DNA of 7,280 nucleotides from Pseudomonadota bacterium (GCA_023413015.1 JAEZQR010000019.1:1-7280), one strand, 5' to 3'; shown: positions 1-6,335, counted from the first letter of the stretch. The notes: generated by a model not told the origin, from the sequence alone. Numbers and translations: made by a program.

Positions 1-108
1 CTCGTCGATCGCGACGGCGGCCTCGACAGCCCGCGCGGGCAGGCGGCGCGCATCCTCCTCTACCTGTTCGAGCGGGATGCAGCGGTCGGCCTCTTGCGGT
101 CGGGCTGA
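1..108 (+). CDS. C-terminal end of an unidentified protein (partial)
   Basis: An open frame enters from the left edge of the window in frame 1 and ends at TGA 106-108, giving the last 35 residues of a protein whose start lies outside. The visible piece is mixed charged and hydrophobic (for example RILLYLFERDAAVGLL near its end), which suggests a helix, but it carries no motif that I recognise and I assign no function. The stop is followed after 20 bases by the start of the Sel1-repeat gene on the same strand with no terminator between, so the two are probably co-transcribed. The codon choice is GC-rich and fits the neighbouring genes, supporting real coding sequence, but the fragment is short. 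Confidence 0.55.
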   Translation, partial: LVDRDGGLDSPRGQAARILLYLFERDAAVGLLRSG

Positions 109-128
109 GCGCACGGCAAAGGCGGAAC

Positions 129-626
129 ATGCGCTATTTCGTTCCGATCGCGTTGCTATTAGCCGTCCCGGCGCTCGCCGCGCCCGATAATGCGGCCCGG
201 TTCGATCGTGCGGTCGCCGCCTACGAGGCCGGCAAGTTTCGCGTCGCCCGACGTGAATTCAAGACGCTGGCCGCCCAGGGCTCGGCGATCGCCGAGACGA
301 TGCTGGGCACGATGTACGCCAGCGGCAAGGGCGTGAAGGCTGATCCCGGGACCGCGGTCGCCTATTTCTACCGTGCAGCACACCGCGGCTATGCGCCGGC
401 ACAGCTCGCGCTGTCCGACGCGTTCGCCAAGGGGCAGGGGACGGGGCGGGATCTGAGCAACGCCTACAAATGGGCCCGCCTCGCCCATGTGCGGGGCTAT
501 GGTGCGACCGCCGAGGCAAGCAGATCGGCCGTGGCGAAACTGGCCGCCCGGATCACCCCGGAGGCGCGGCGCAAGGCCGACCGCGACGTGCTCAACTGGC
601 GCCCCTGGTCGACGTCTTCGCGGTAA
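129..626 (+). CDS. Secreted Sel1-like (TPR-type) repeat protein
   Basis: This 165-residue protein is probably exported to the periplasm. Residues 1-18 form a signal peptide: a short basic start (MR), a hydrophobic core (VPIALLLAVPALA) and an ALA-A cleavage site at about 17-18. Residues 25-51 look like a degenerate TPR helix pair. Two Sel1-like repeats follow at about 53-88 (LGTMYASGKGV, then AVAYFYRAAHRGYA) and 89-124 (LSDAFAKGQGTGRD, then AYKWARLAHVRGY), each with the G-x-G turn and the tyrosine/alanine spacing of Sel1 units. Sel1 repeats are protein-protein interaction scaffolds, so a binding or adaptor role in the envelope is likely, but no partner is evident. The ATG at 129 follows a purine-rich stretch (AAAGGCGGA) at a good distance. 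The C-terminal part (125-165) is charged and has no recognised domain. The gene probably belongs to the operon of the truncated upstream gene. Confidence 0.85.
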   Translation: MRYFVPIALLLAVPALAAPDNAARFDRAVAAYEAGKFRVARREFKTLAAQGSAIAETMLGTMYASGKGVKADPGTAVAYFYRAAHRGYAPAQLALSDAFAKGQGTGRDLSNAYKWARLAHVRGYGATAEASRSAVAKLAARITPEARRKADRDVLNWRPWSTSSR

Positions 627-640
627 GGTCGGCTTTAGGT

Positions 641-669
641 CGTCATCCCGGCGGACAGCCGGGATGACG
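641..669. repeat. Perfect 12-bp inverted repeat between convergent genes; probable dispersed palindrome and bidirectional terminator
   Basis: The left arm CGTCATCCCGGC (641-652) and right arm GCCGGGATGACG (658-669) are exact reverse complements around the 5-base loop GGACA. The hairpin lies in the 61-bp gap between the Sel1 gene and the end of tyrS, where both transcripts finish. Neither side has a clear T-tract, so it is not a textbook intrinsic terminator; it could end transcription weakly or protect both 3' ends from exonucleases. From memory, hairpins with GTCATCCCGGC arms are common, dispersed intergenic repeats in sphingomonad and other alphaproteobacterial genomes. The arms are seen directly; the repeat-family membership is inference. 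Confidence 0.75.
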
Positions 670-687
670 TACGAGTTATGGTTCTTG

Positions 688-1911
688 CTACGCCGGCGTG
701 AGGACGCCGTGCTTCTTCTTGCCGGCTGAGACCTTCACCTGATCGCTGACGGCGATGATATGGGCTTCGTCGGTGACCGCATCGCCGTCGATGCGCGCGC
801 CGCCCTGGGCGATCAGGCGCCGGGCCTCGTTCTTCGAGCCGACGAGGCCGAGCTGTACCATGGCATCGACGAGCCCGATGGAGCCGGTAACGCTGAGCGT
901 GGGCAAATCAGCGCCAGCCGCGCCCTGCTCGAAGGTCGTGCGCGCCGTCTCGGCGGCCGCTTTCGCTGCTTCCTCGCCGCGGCACATGGCGGTCGCGGCA
1001 TCGGCGAGCACCTTCTTCGCCTCGTTGATCTCGGCGCCCGGCAGCGACTCCAGCCGCACGATCTCGTCGAGCGGAAGGTCCGTGAACAGCCGCAGGAAGC
1101 GGCCGACGTCGGCATCGTGCGTGTTCCGCCAGAATTGCCAGTAATCGTACGTAGGCAGGCTCTCCTCGTTCAGCCACACCGCGCCCGACATGGTCTTGCC
1201 CATCTTGCCGCCGTCGGCCGTGGTGATGAGCGGCGTGGTCACGCCATAGACCTCGACGCCATCGACCCGGCGCGTGAGCTCGATGCCGTTGACGATATTG
1301 CCCCACTGGTCCGAGCCGCCCATCTGCAGCCGGCAGCCGTAGCGGCGCTGAAGCTCGCGGAAGTCGTAGGCCTGCAGGATCATGTAGTTGAATTCGAGGA
1401 AGCTCAGCGACTGCTCGCGGTCGAGGCGCAGCTTCACCGAATCGAAGCTCAGCATCCGGTTGACCGAGAAATGCTGGCCGATGTCGCGCAGGAACGGGAT
1501 ATATTCGAGCCGATCGAGCCATTCGGCGTTGTCGACCATGATCGCATCGGACGGACCGTCACCGAAGGTCAGGAAGCGTTCGAAGATGCGTTTGATCGAC
1601 GCGACATTCTGCGCGATCACCTCATCGGTCATCAGCTTGCGCGCTTCGTCCTTGAAGCTCGGGTCGCCGATCTTGCCGGTGCCGCCGCCCATCACCACGA
1701 TCGGCTTGTGGCCAGTCTGCTGGAGACGCCGCAGCAGCATGATCTGGACGAGGCTGCCGACGTGCAGCGACGGCGCGGTGGGATCGAAGCCGATGTAGCC
1801 GGGCACGATCTGGCGCGCGGCAAGCTCGTCGAGCGCTGCGGCATCGGTCGTCTGGTGGATGTAGCCGCGTTCGTCTAGGACGCGGAGGAGATCGGAGCGG
1901 TAGGCTGTCAT
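688..1911 (-). CDS. tyrS: Tyrosyl-tRNA synthetase
   Basis: This 407-residue cytoplasmic enzyme charges tRNA-Tyr with tyrosine in two ATP-dependent steps. It is a class I synthetase: the N-terminal Rossmann domain holds Y39 in GYIGFDPT, the HIGH-type signature as HVGS at 50-53, the tyrosine/tRNA-site motif NYMILQAYDF (175-184), MGGSDQWGN (197-205) and the KMSKS-type loop as KMGKT at 236-240. The C-terminal 65 or so residues (about 340-405) form an S4 RNA-binding domain (GLVGSKNEARRLIAQGGARIDG... VSAGKKKHGVL). Length and motif order match full-length bacterial TyrRS. The ATG at 1911 is placed right for the family N-terminus, but no Shine-Dalgarno is visible; the start is directly preceded by GGCGCGCC. 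It diverges from anmK by 32 bp and converges with the Sel1 gene across the 641-669 hairpin. No T-box or attenuator structure was found upstream. Confidence 0.98.
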   Translation of the reverse strand: MTAYRSDLLRVLDERGYIHQTTDAAALDELAARQIVPGYIGFDPTAPSLHVGSLVQIMLLRRLQQTGHKPIVVMGGGTGKIGDPSFKDEARKLMTDEVIAQNVASIKRIFERFLTFGDGPSDAIMVDNAEWLDRLEYIPFLRDIGQHFSVNRMLSFDSVKLRLDREQSLSFLEFNYMILQAYDFRELQRRYGCRLQMGGSDQWGNIVNGIELTRRVDGVEVYGVTTPLITTADGGKMGKTMSGAVWLNEESLPTYDYWQFWRNTHDADVGRFLRLFTDLPLDEIVRLESLPGAEINEAKKVLADAATAMCRGEEAAKAAAETARTTFEQGAAGADLPTLSVTGSIGLVDAMVQLGLVGSKNEARRLIAQGGARIDGDAVTDEAHIIAVSDQVKVSAGKKKHGVLTPA

Positions 1912-1943
1912 GGCGCGCCGCGCTTAGCACGGAGTGAGGCGAC

Positions 1944-3071
1944 GTGGGTAGCGGGTTGCGCCTGGCAGTCGGGCTGATGTCGGGAACCTCGATGGACGGC
2001 GTGGACGCGGCGCTGATCGAAACCGACGGCGACAAAATCGTCCGGCCGATCGAGGTGCATTCACAGCCCTATGACGAGCCGATGCGTGCCAAGCTGCGCC
2101 GCGCGATGGAGATCGCGCTCGCGATGCCCGCGCCCGCGCCGCACGAGGAAATTGACCGTATCGCGCTCGACCTGACCGTGGTGCATGACGAAGCGGTCGA
2201 GGCGCTGCTGGCGAAGGCCGGTAACGCGCCGGAGGAGATCGACGTGATCGGCCTCCACGGCCAGACGATCGCGCACCGGCCCGACCGGCGCTGGACGTGG
2301 CAGATCGGCGATGGCGCGCTGCTAGCCAGGCTGTCGGGCGTGGCCGTCGTCAACGATTTCCGCTCGGCCGACGTGGCGAAAGGCGGGCAGGGGGCGCCGC
2401 TGGTGCCGGTGTTTCATCAGGCGCTCGTCGAGCCGCTGCGCGAGGTGCCGGGGCTCGGCTGCCGGCAGGCGGTCGCGGTGCTCAACCTCGGCGGCGTCGG
2501 CAACATCACCTGGTTCGGCACGGCCGACGACGACATGCTCGCCTTCGACACCGGCCCCGGCAATGCCCTGATCGACGACTGGGTGCGCGAGCGGGGCGGC
2601 CTCAGTCACGATGCCGGCGGCGCGCTGGCAGCGCGGGGGCGGGTGCACGAGGAGCGGCTGGCGGCAATGTGCGACCTGCCATGGTTCGACCTCGCGCCGC
2701 CCAAGTCGCTCGACCGCCATGACTTCTCGATCGAGGCGGTGCGTGGCCTGAGCCTTGAGGACGGGGCAGCGACACTTGCCGCCTTCACCGCCGAGACGGT
2801 GCGCATCGCGCTGCGCCACGCGCCCGAGCCGACGGCGCGGCTGCTGGTGACTGGCGGCGGGCGGCACAACCGGACGATGATGCGCATGCTCCAGCAGCGG
2901 CTCAACATGCCGGTCGGGCCGGTCGAGGCGGTCGGGTGGGATGGCGACATGCTCGAGGCGCAGGCGTTCGCCTACCTCGCGGTGCGCGTGCTTGACGGCA
3001 GGCCGACGAGCTTCCCGACGACGACCGGCGTGCCGGAGCCGACGGTGGGAGGACGGGTGAGCCTGCCCTGA
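1944..3071 (+). CDS. anmK: Anhydro-N-acetylmuramic acid kinase
   Basis: This 375-residue cytoplasmic enzyme hydrolyses the anhydro bond of 1,6-anhydroMurNAc and phosphorylates it to MurNAc-6-phosphate, a step in cell-wall recycling. It is a sugar kinase of the actin-like ATPase fold. Visible family motifs in order are LMSGTSMDGVDAA (11-23), GLHGQTIAHRP (about 101-111), NDFRSAD followed by VAKGGQGAPLVP (137-155), LNLGGVGNIT (180-189), DTGPGN (202-207), LLVTGGGRHN (300-309) and the C-terminal signature D-x-D-M-L-E-A-Q near 333-340. All are intact and the length is normal. Translation probably begins at GTG 1944: GGAG (1931-1934) lies 9 bases upstream, and the first family motif starts about 10 residues later; an internal ATG would cut into that motif. 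The 3' end stops 5 bp short of the convergent hydrolase gene. The promoter must lie mostly inside the 5' end of tyrS. Confidence 0.96.
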   Translation: MGSGLRLAVGLMSGTSMDGVDAALIETDGDKIVRPIEVHSQPYDEPMRAKLRRAMEIALAMPAPAPHEEIDRIALDLTVVHDEAVEALLAKAGNAPEEIDVIGLHGQTIAHRPDRRWTWQIGDGALLARLSGVAVVNDFRSADVAKGGQGAPLVPVFHQALVEPLREVPGLGCRQAVAVLNLGGVGNITWFGTADDDMLAFDTGPGNALIDDWVRERGGLSHDAGGALAARGRVHEERLAAMCDLPWFDLAPPKSLDRHDFSIEAVRGLSLEDGAATLAAFTAETVRIALRHAPEPTARLLVTGGGRHNRTMMRMLQQRLNMPVGPVEAVGWDGDMLEAQAFAYLAVRVLDGRPTSFPTTTGVPEPTVGGRVSLP

Positions 3072-3076
3072 GGGGA

Positions 3077-3715
3077 CTATTTCCCGGACGCGATCCGCAT
3101 GTCGAGGTAGCCCTCGACGGTTGCCTGGAGCTGGTCCATCTCCTTCTCAAAGAAATGGTTCGCGCCCTCGATCGTCTCGTGCGTGATCGTGATGTGCTTC
3201 TGCGTCTTGAGCTTGTCGACGAGCTTCTGCACCCCGATCGGCGTCACCACCTCGTCGGCCGAGCCGTTGATGATGATGCCCGACGAGGGGCAGGGCGCGA
3301 GGAAGCCGAAGTCGTAGAGATTGGCCGGCGGGGCGATCGAGATGAAGCCCTTGATCTCGGGCCGGCGCATCAGCAGCTGCATGCCAATCCAGGCGCCGAA
3401 GCTGAAGCCGGCGACCCAGGTGGTCTGCGCCTCCGGGTTGTATTGCTGTAGCCAGTCGAGCGCGCTTGCGGCATCCGACAGCTCGCCGATGCCGTTGTCG
3501 AACTCGCCCTGGCTTCGCCCGACACCGCGGAAGTTGAAGCGCAGCGTCGCGAATCCGCGCTTGGTGAATATGTTGTAGAGCATGTGCACGATGTGGTTGT
3601 TCATCGTGCCGGGGTGCGGGTGGAGGATGATCGCGACCGGCGCGCGGGGCCGGGTGCCGGGCTGGTAGCGGCCCTCCAAACGCCCTTCCGGGCCGGGGAA
3701 AATGACTTCTGGCAT
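3077..3715 (-). CDS. Small alpha/beta hydrolase (serine hydrolase of the dienelactone-hydrolase-like group)
   Basis: This 212-residue protein has a complete alpha/beta-hydrolase core: the oxyanion/strand motif HPHPGTMNNH (32-41), the conserved RFNFRGVGRSQGEFDNGIGE segment (59-78), the nucleophile elbow GFSFGAW with S105, the acid D154 in GSADEVV and H187 in GANHFF. The predicted catalytic triad is S105-D154-H187. There is no signal peptide or membrane segment, so it is cytosolic. The short length and the HPHP and RGVG motifs place it with the uncharacterised bacterial COG2945-type hydrolases; the substrate is unknown. The reading frame stays open far upstream, antisense to the desulfurase genes, but homology-like sequence begins only at MPEVIFPGPEG, so ATG 3715 is the start. 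No good Shine-Dalgarno precedes it, only GGCGCGCC next to the start, and a TATATA box 9-14 bases upstream suggests a nearly leaderless mRNA. Confidence 0.92.
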   Translation of the reverse strand: MPEVIFPGPEGRLEGRYQPGTRPRAPVAIILHPHPGTMNNHIVHMLYNIFTKRGFATLRFNFRGVGRSQGEFDNGIGELSDAASALDWLQQYNPEAQTTWVAGFSFGAWIGMQLLMRRPEIKGFISIAPPANLYDFGFLAPCPSSGIIINGSADEVVTPIGVQKLVDKLKTQKHITITHETIEGANHFFEKEMDQLQATVEGYLDMRIASGK

Positions 3716-3751
3716 GGCGCGCCTATATATGGACAGGCCTTGACTCCGCAA
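3716..3751. promoter_or_regulatory. Putative shared divergent promoter (TATATAT core) for the hydrolase and the desulfurase operon
   Basis: The 54-bp gap between the divergent starts (3715 on -, 3770 on +) holds a single AT-rich spot, TATATAT at 3724-3730, in otherwise GC-rich DNA. On the minus strand TTGCGG (3751-3746), a 16-base spacer and TATATA (3729-3724) form a sigma-70-like promoter whose start would lie almost at the hydrolase ATG, implying a leaderless message. On the plus strand ATGACT (3702-3707) with a 16-base spacer and TATATA (3724-3729) could drive the desulfurase operon with a leader of about 30 bases. Both are sequence-pattern inferences, and only one may be real. Confidence 0.3.
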
Positions 3752-3769
3752 CGGAAACGAATCGCCCCC

Positions 3770-4864
3770 GTGACAGCCTACCTCGACTACAACGCAACCG
3801 CGCCGCTCGAACCGGCAGCGATTGACGCCATGGCGGAAGCGGCGCGCGCGTGGGCGAATCCCTCCTCGGTTCATACTGTGGGTAGGCGCGCGCATGGGCG
3901 ACTCGAGGCGGCGCGTGAGACAGTCGCCCGGCATCTCGGCTGCCAGCCGCAGGCGGTGGTGTTCACCGGGGGTGGCACCGAAGCACTGGGCCTCGCGCTC
4001 CGCGGCGCCGCGACGGCCGTGCGAATCGTCTCGGCGGTCGAGCATGACGCGGTACGGCTGCAGGCAGGCGGCGCCCTGACCGTGCCAGTCGATGCCGAAG
4101 GGCGCGTCGATCTGGTGGCGCTCGACCAGCTGCTGGCGGACGCGCCGAAGCCGGCGCTCGTCGCGGTGATGCACGTCAACAACGAGACAGGCGTCATCCA
4201 GCCGGTCGAACAGGTGCTGCAAGTGGCGCGCACCCACGGGGCGCGCGTGCTGGTCGATGCGGTACAATCGGCGGGCAAGCTGTCGCTGCCGGCGGCCGAC
4301 TTCGTCGCCGTCTCCGCGCACAAGCTCGGCGGACCGCCGGGCGTAGGCGCGCTGATCGTGCGCTGTGCCGACGATTTTACCGGCGTTCAGCGCGGCGGCG
4401 GGCAGGAACACGGCTACCGCGCCGGCACCGAGAATCTGCCGGGCATCGCCGGTTTCGCGGCGGCGCTCGACGTACGCACGACCGAAGCGGCCTGGCTGGA
4501 CCGGGCAAGCGACCTGCGCGACCGGCTGGAGGCGCGACTCGCGGCGGAATGGCCGGCAACCGAGATCTACGGCGCTGGCGCGCCGCGTCTTGGCACGACG
4601 AGCTGTATTCGCATGCCCGGCGTGCCGGCCTCGACGCAGCTGATCGCGCTCGACCTCGCCGGCTATCAGGTGTCGAGCGGCGCGGCCTGCTCGTCGGGCA
4701 AGGTGAAGACGAGCCATGTCCTCGAAGCGATGGGCGTCGAGCCCCAAGCGGCAGGCGAGGCGATCCGGGTGAGTCTGGGGTGGGGAACGACCGAGGCCGA
4801 AGTCGACGGATTCGCCGCCGCCTGGCTTGCGCTGGCGAAGCGGCAGGCAGCGAAGGTGGCATGA
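3770..4864 (+). CDS. Cysteine desulfurase, NifS/IscS-like class V aminotransferase (shorter, divergent paralogue)
   Basis: This 364-residue PLP enzyme is predicted to take sulfur from L-cysteine as a persulfide, releasing alanine, for Fe-S cluster or thio-cofactor synthesis. Visible family features are the N-terminal YLDYNATAPL, the PLP-phosphate loop TGGGTEALGLAL, the ring-stacking H92 (EHDAV), N138 in VNNETGVIQP, D163 and Q166 (VDAVQSAGK), the Schiff-base lysine K185 in SAHKLGGPPG, the RAGTENLPGI loop, and catalytic C307 on the mobile loop AACSSGKVKTSHVL. All catalytic residues are present. It is about 15 residues shorter than its downstream neighbour, mainly between the PLP loop and the Asn motif, and has TGGGTEA where most family members have TSGATEA. 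GTG 3770 puts the start directly at the family N-terminus; an in-frame TTG at 3740, six bases after GGA, would add 10 residues. It is the first gene of a three-gene overlapping operon. A desulfurase role is likely; a different sulfur acceptor or a selenocysteine lyase role cannot be excluded. Confidence 0.9.
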   Translation: MTAYLDYNATAPLEPAAIDAMAEAARAWANPSSVHTVGRRAHGRLEAARETVARHLGCQPQAVVFTGGGTEALGLALRGAATAVRIVSAVEHDAVRLQAGGALTVPVDAEGRVDLVALDQLLADAPKPALVAVMHVNNETGVIQPVEQVLQVARTHGARVLVDAVQSAGKLSLPAADFVAVSAHKLGGPPGVGALIVRCADDFTGVQRGGGQEHGYRAGTENLPGIAGFAAALDVRTTEAAWLDRASDLRDRLEARLAAEWPATEIYGAGAPRLGTTSCIRMPGVPASTQLIALDLAGYQVSSGAACSSGKVKTSHVLEAMGVEPQAAGEAIRVSLGWGTTEAEVDGFAAAWLALAKRQAAKVA

Positions 4865-6003
4865 TGCGGCGGCCGATCTATCTCGATTATCAGGCGACGA
4901 CGCCGGTTGATCCGGCGGTGGGTGCGGCGATGCAGCCCTACCTCATCGAGCGCTTCGGCAACCCGCATTCGCCGCACCGCTTTGGCTGGGAGGCGGAGGC
5001 GGCGATCGACGCGGCCCGGGCGCAGGTGGCGGGCTTGATCGGTGCGGCGCCCGAGACGATCGTCTTCACCAGCGGTGCAACCGAGGCATCCAACCTTGCC
5101 TTGAAGGGCGTGCTGACCGCCCCGGGGCAGCGCCGCCGTCGCATCGTGACCGTCGCCACCGAACACAGCTGCGTGCGCGACACTGCGGAGTATCTTCGTG
5201 AGTTGGGTGCCGAGCTGACGCTGCTCAGCGTCGACGCCGACGGGCTGCTGCGTCTCGACGAAGTCGAGGCAGCCATCGGCGAGGACGTGGCGATCGTCTC
5301 GGCGATGGCGGTCAACAACGAGATTGGTGTCGTCCAGCCGATCGCTGAGATCGCGGCGCTGGCGCATCGCGCAGGCGCGGTGATGCATTGCGACGCGGCG
5401 CAGGCGTTCGGCAAGCTGCCGCTCGACGTCGAAGCACTGAGTGTCGATCTCCTCAGCATTTCAGGCCACAAGATCTACGGCCCCAAAGGGAGCGGCGCGC
5501 TCTATGTGCGCCCCAGCACCCGGCTTGCGCCGCAGATGCATGGTGGTGGGCAAGAAGGGAATGGACTGCGCTCGGGCACGCTGCCGACGATGCTCTGCGT
5601 CGGTCTCGGCAAAGCAGCCGAGATCGCCGGCACGCGCATGGCGGAAGATGCCGCACATGCCGAGGCACTATGGGAGCGCGCGCTTGCGCGGCTGGAGGTG
5701 CCCTATCGACTCAACGGTTCGGCGACCGCCCGCTGGCGCGGTAATCTCAACCTGAGCTTCCCCAATGTGGATGGCGCCCGCCTGCTCGGCGACCTACGCG
5801 AGCTGGCGGTGTCGGCTGGCGCTGCCTGTGCCTCAGCCAAGGGCAAGCCGAGCCACGTGCTCGCGGCGCTCGGGCTGTCCGAGGCGCTCGCCAAGGCGAC
5901 GCTGCGCATCGGGTGGGGGCGGTTCACTACCGAGGAGGAGATCGACCGCGCGATGGCGATGATCAACGTGGCGGTAAGGGGACAGGGAGTGCGGGCAGCG
6001 TGA
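4864..6003 (+). CDS. Cysteine desulfurase, IscS/NifS type
   Basis: This 379-residue PLP-dependent enzyme mobilises sulfur from cysteine for Fe-S assembly. Motifs, numbered from ATG 4864: YLDYQATTPVDPAV at the N-terminus, FTSGATEASNLALKG, H101 (EHSCV), N152 (VNNEIGVVQP), D177 and Q180 (CDAAQAFGK), Schiff-base K203 (SGHKIYGPKG), the RSGTLPTML loop, catalytic C322 (GAACASAKGKPSHVLAALG) and the C-terminal GRFTTEEEID. The layout closely follows E. coli IscS (lysine 206, cysteine 328), but the protein ends shortly after TTEEEID and lacks the roughly 20-residue tail that IscS uses to dock IscU. The TGA of the upstream gene lies within ATGATG (4861-4866), so the coding regions overlap by 1 or 4 bases and are translationally coupled. 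AAGGTGG at 4853-4859 favours the second ATG (4864) over 4861. The gene is too similar to both IscS and NifS for me to give a firm symbol. Confidence 0.93.
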   Translation: MRRPIYLDYQATTPVDPAVGAAMQPYLIERFGNPHSPHRFGWEAEAAIDAARAQVAGLIGAAPETIVFTSGATEASNLALKGVLTAPGQRRRRIVTVATEHSCVRDTAEYLRELGAELTLLSVDADGLLRLDEVEAAIGEDVAIVSAMAVNNEIGVVQPIAEIAALAHRAGAVMHCDAAQAFGKLPLDVEALSVDLLSISGHKIYGPKGSGALYVRPSTRLAPQMHGGGQEGNGLRSGTLPTMLCVGLGKAAEIAGTRMAEDAAHAEALWERALARLEVPYRLNGSATARWRGNLNLSFPNVDGARLLGDLRELAVSAGAACASAKGKPSHVLAALGLSEALAKATLRIGWGRFTTEEEIDRAMAMINVAVRGQGVRAA

Positions 6004-6335
6004 CGAAGGTTCGGTTCGTATCGTCAGACGGCCGCAAGGTCGTGGAGGCGGAGGGGGCTCCAGGCATGCGGCTGCTCGAACTTGCACAGGCCCATGATCA
6101 GCCGCTCGAGGGCGCATGCGAAGGCGCGATGGCCTGCTCCACCTGCCATGTGATCATCGCGGCCGACGACTTCGCCAAGCTGCCACCGGCAAGCGAGGAG
6201 GAGGAGGATATGCTCGACTTCGCCTATGGCGTGTCGCGCACGTCCCGGCTGGCCTGCCAGATCTGGCTGACGGAAGCGCTAGACCGTCTCGAGATCCGCA
6301 TGCCGGGTGGCAGCACCAATATGCAGGGCCGCTAG
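6000..6335 (+). CDS. 2Fe-2S ferredoxin, adrenodoxin/ISC-ferredoxin type
   Basis: This 111-residue cytosolic electron carrier has the vertebrate/ISC-type 2Fe-2S pattern C40-x5-C46-x2-C49-x36-C86, in CEGAMACSTCHV and RLACQI. The adrenodoxin-family hallmarks FAKLPPASEEEEDMLDFAYG (acidic partner-binding helix) and V-S-R-T-S-R-L-A-C are clear. Such ferredoxins supply electrons to Fe-S assembly (sulfane sulfur reduction) or to cytochrome P450s; the adjacent desulfurase genes favour assembly. Translation most likely begins at GTG 6000, whose GTGA overlaps the TGA of the desulfurase gene by 4 bases; AGGGAG (5984-5989) lies 10 bases upstream. The in-frame extension upstream of 6000 is overlapping desulfurase sequence with no homology-like content. 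The TAG at 6333-6335 shares the bases CTAG with the stop of the convergent mlaA, leaving no room for a terminator between them. Confidence 0.95.
   Translation: MTKVRFVSSDGRKVVEAEGAPGMRLLELAQAHDQPLEGACEGAMACSTCHVIIAADDFAKLPPASEEEEDMLDFAYGVSRTSRLACQIWLTEALDRLEIRMPGGSTNMQGR

Noticed and set aside
760..1878. 372-codon open frame on the plus strand opposite tyrS
   Set aside because: It is fully antisense to a well-supported tyrS and has a shadow-type composition with no recognisable fold or ribosome site.
3062..3080. Possible terminator hairpin (CCC-TGA-GGG) between anmK and the hydrolase
   Set aside because: The stem is only about 3 bp with no T-tract, expected by chance in this composition.
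3740..3745. TTGACT as a plus-strand -35 box for the desulfurase operon
   Set aside because: No usable -10 lies 15-19 bases downstream (the stretch is GC-rich), and the position would leave almost no leader before GTG 3770.
3716..4747. Open frame extending the hydrolase 344 codons upstream on the minus strand, antisense to the first desulfurase gene
   Set aside because: The extension is Arg/His/Asp-rich, has no domain or motif, and is the usual antisense shadow of a GC-rich gene; hydrolase-like sequence starts only at 3715.
4549..4860. Earlier start for the second desulfurase, inside the first
   Set aside because: The in-frame extension is a shadow of the first gene; the conserved N-terminus YLDYQATTP begins a few residues after ATG 4861/4864.
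5913..5999. Earlier start for the ferredoxin at 5913
   Set aside because: The added residues are only the overlapping end of the desulfurase gene in another frame; ferredoxin sequence begins at GTG 6000.
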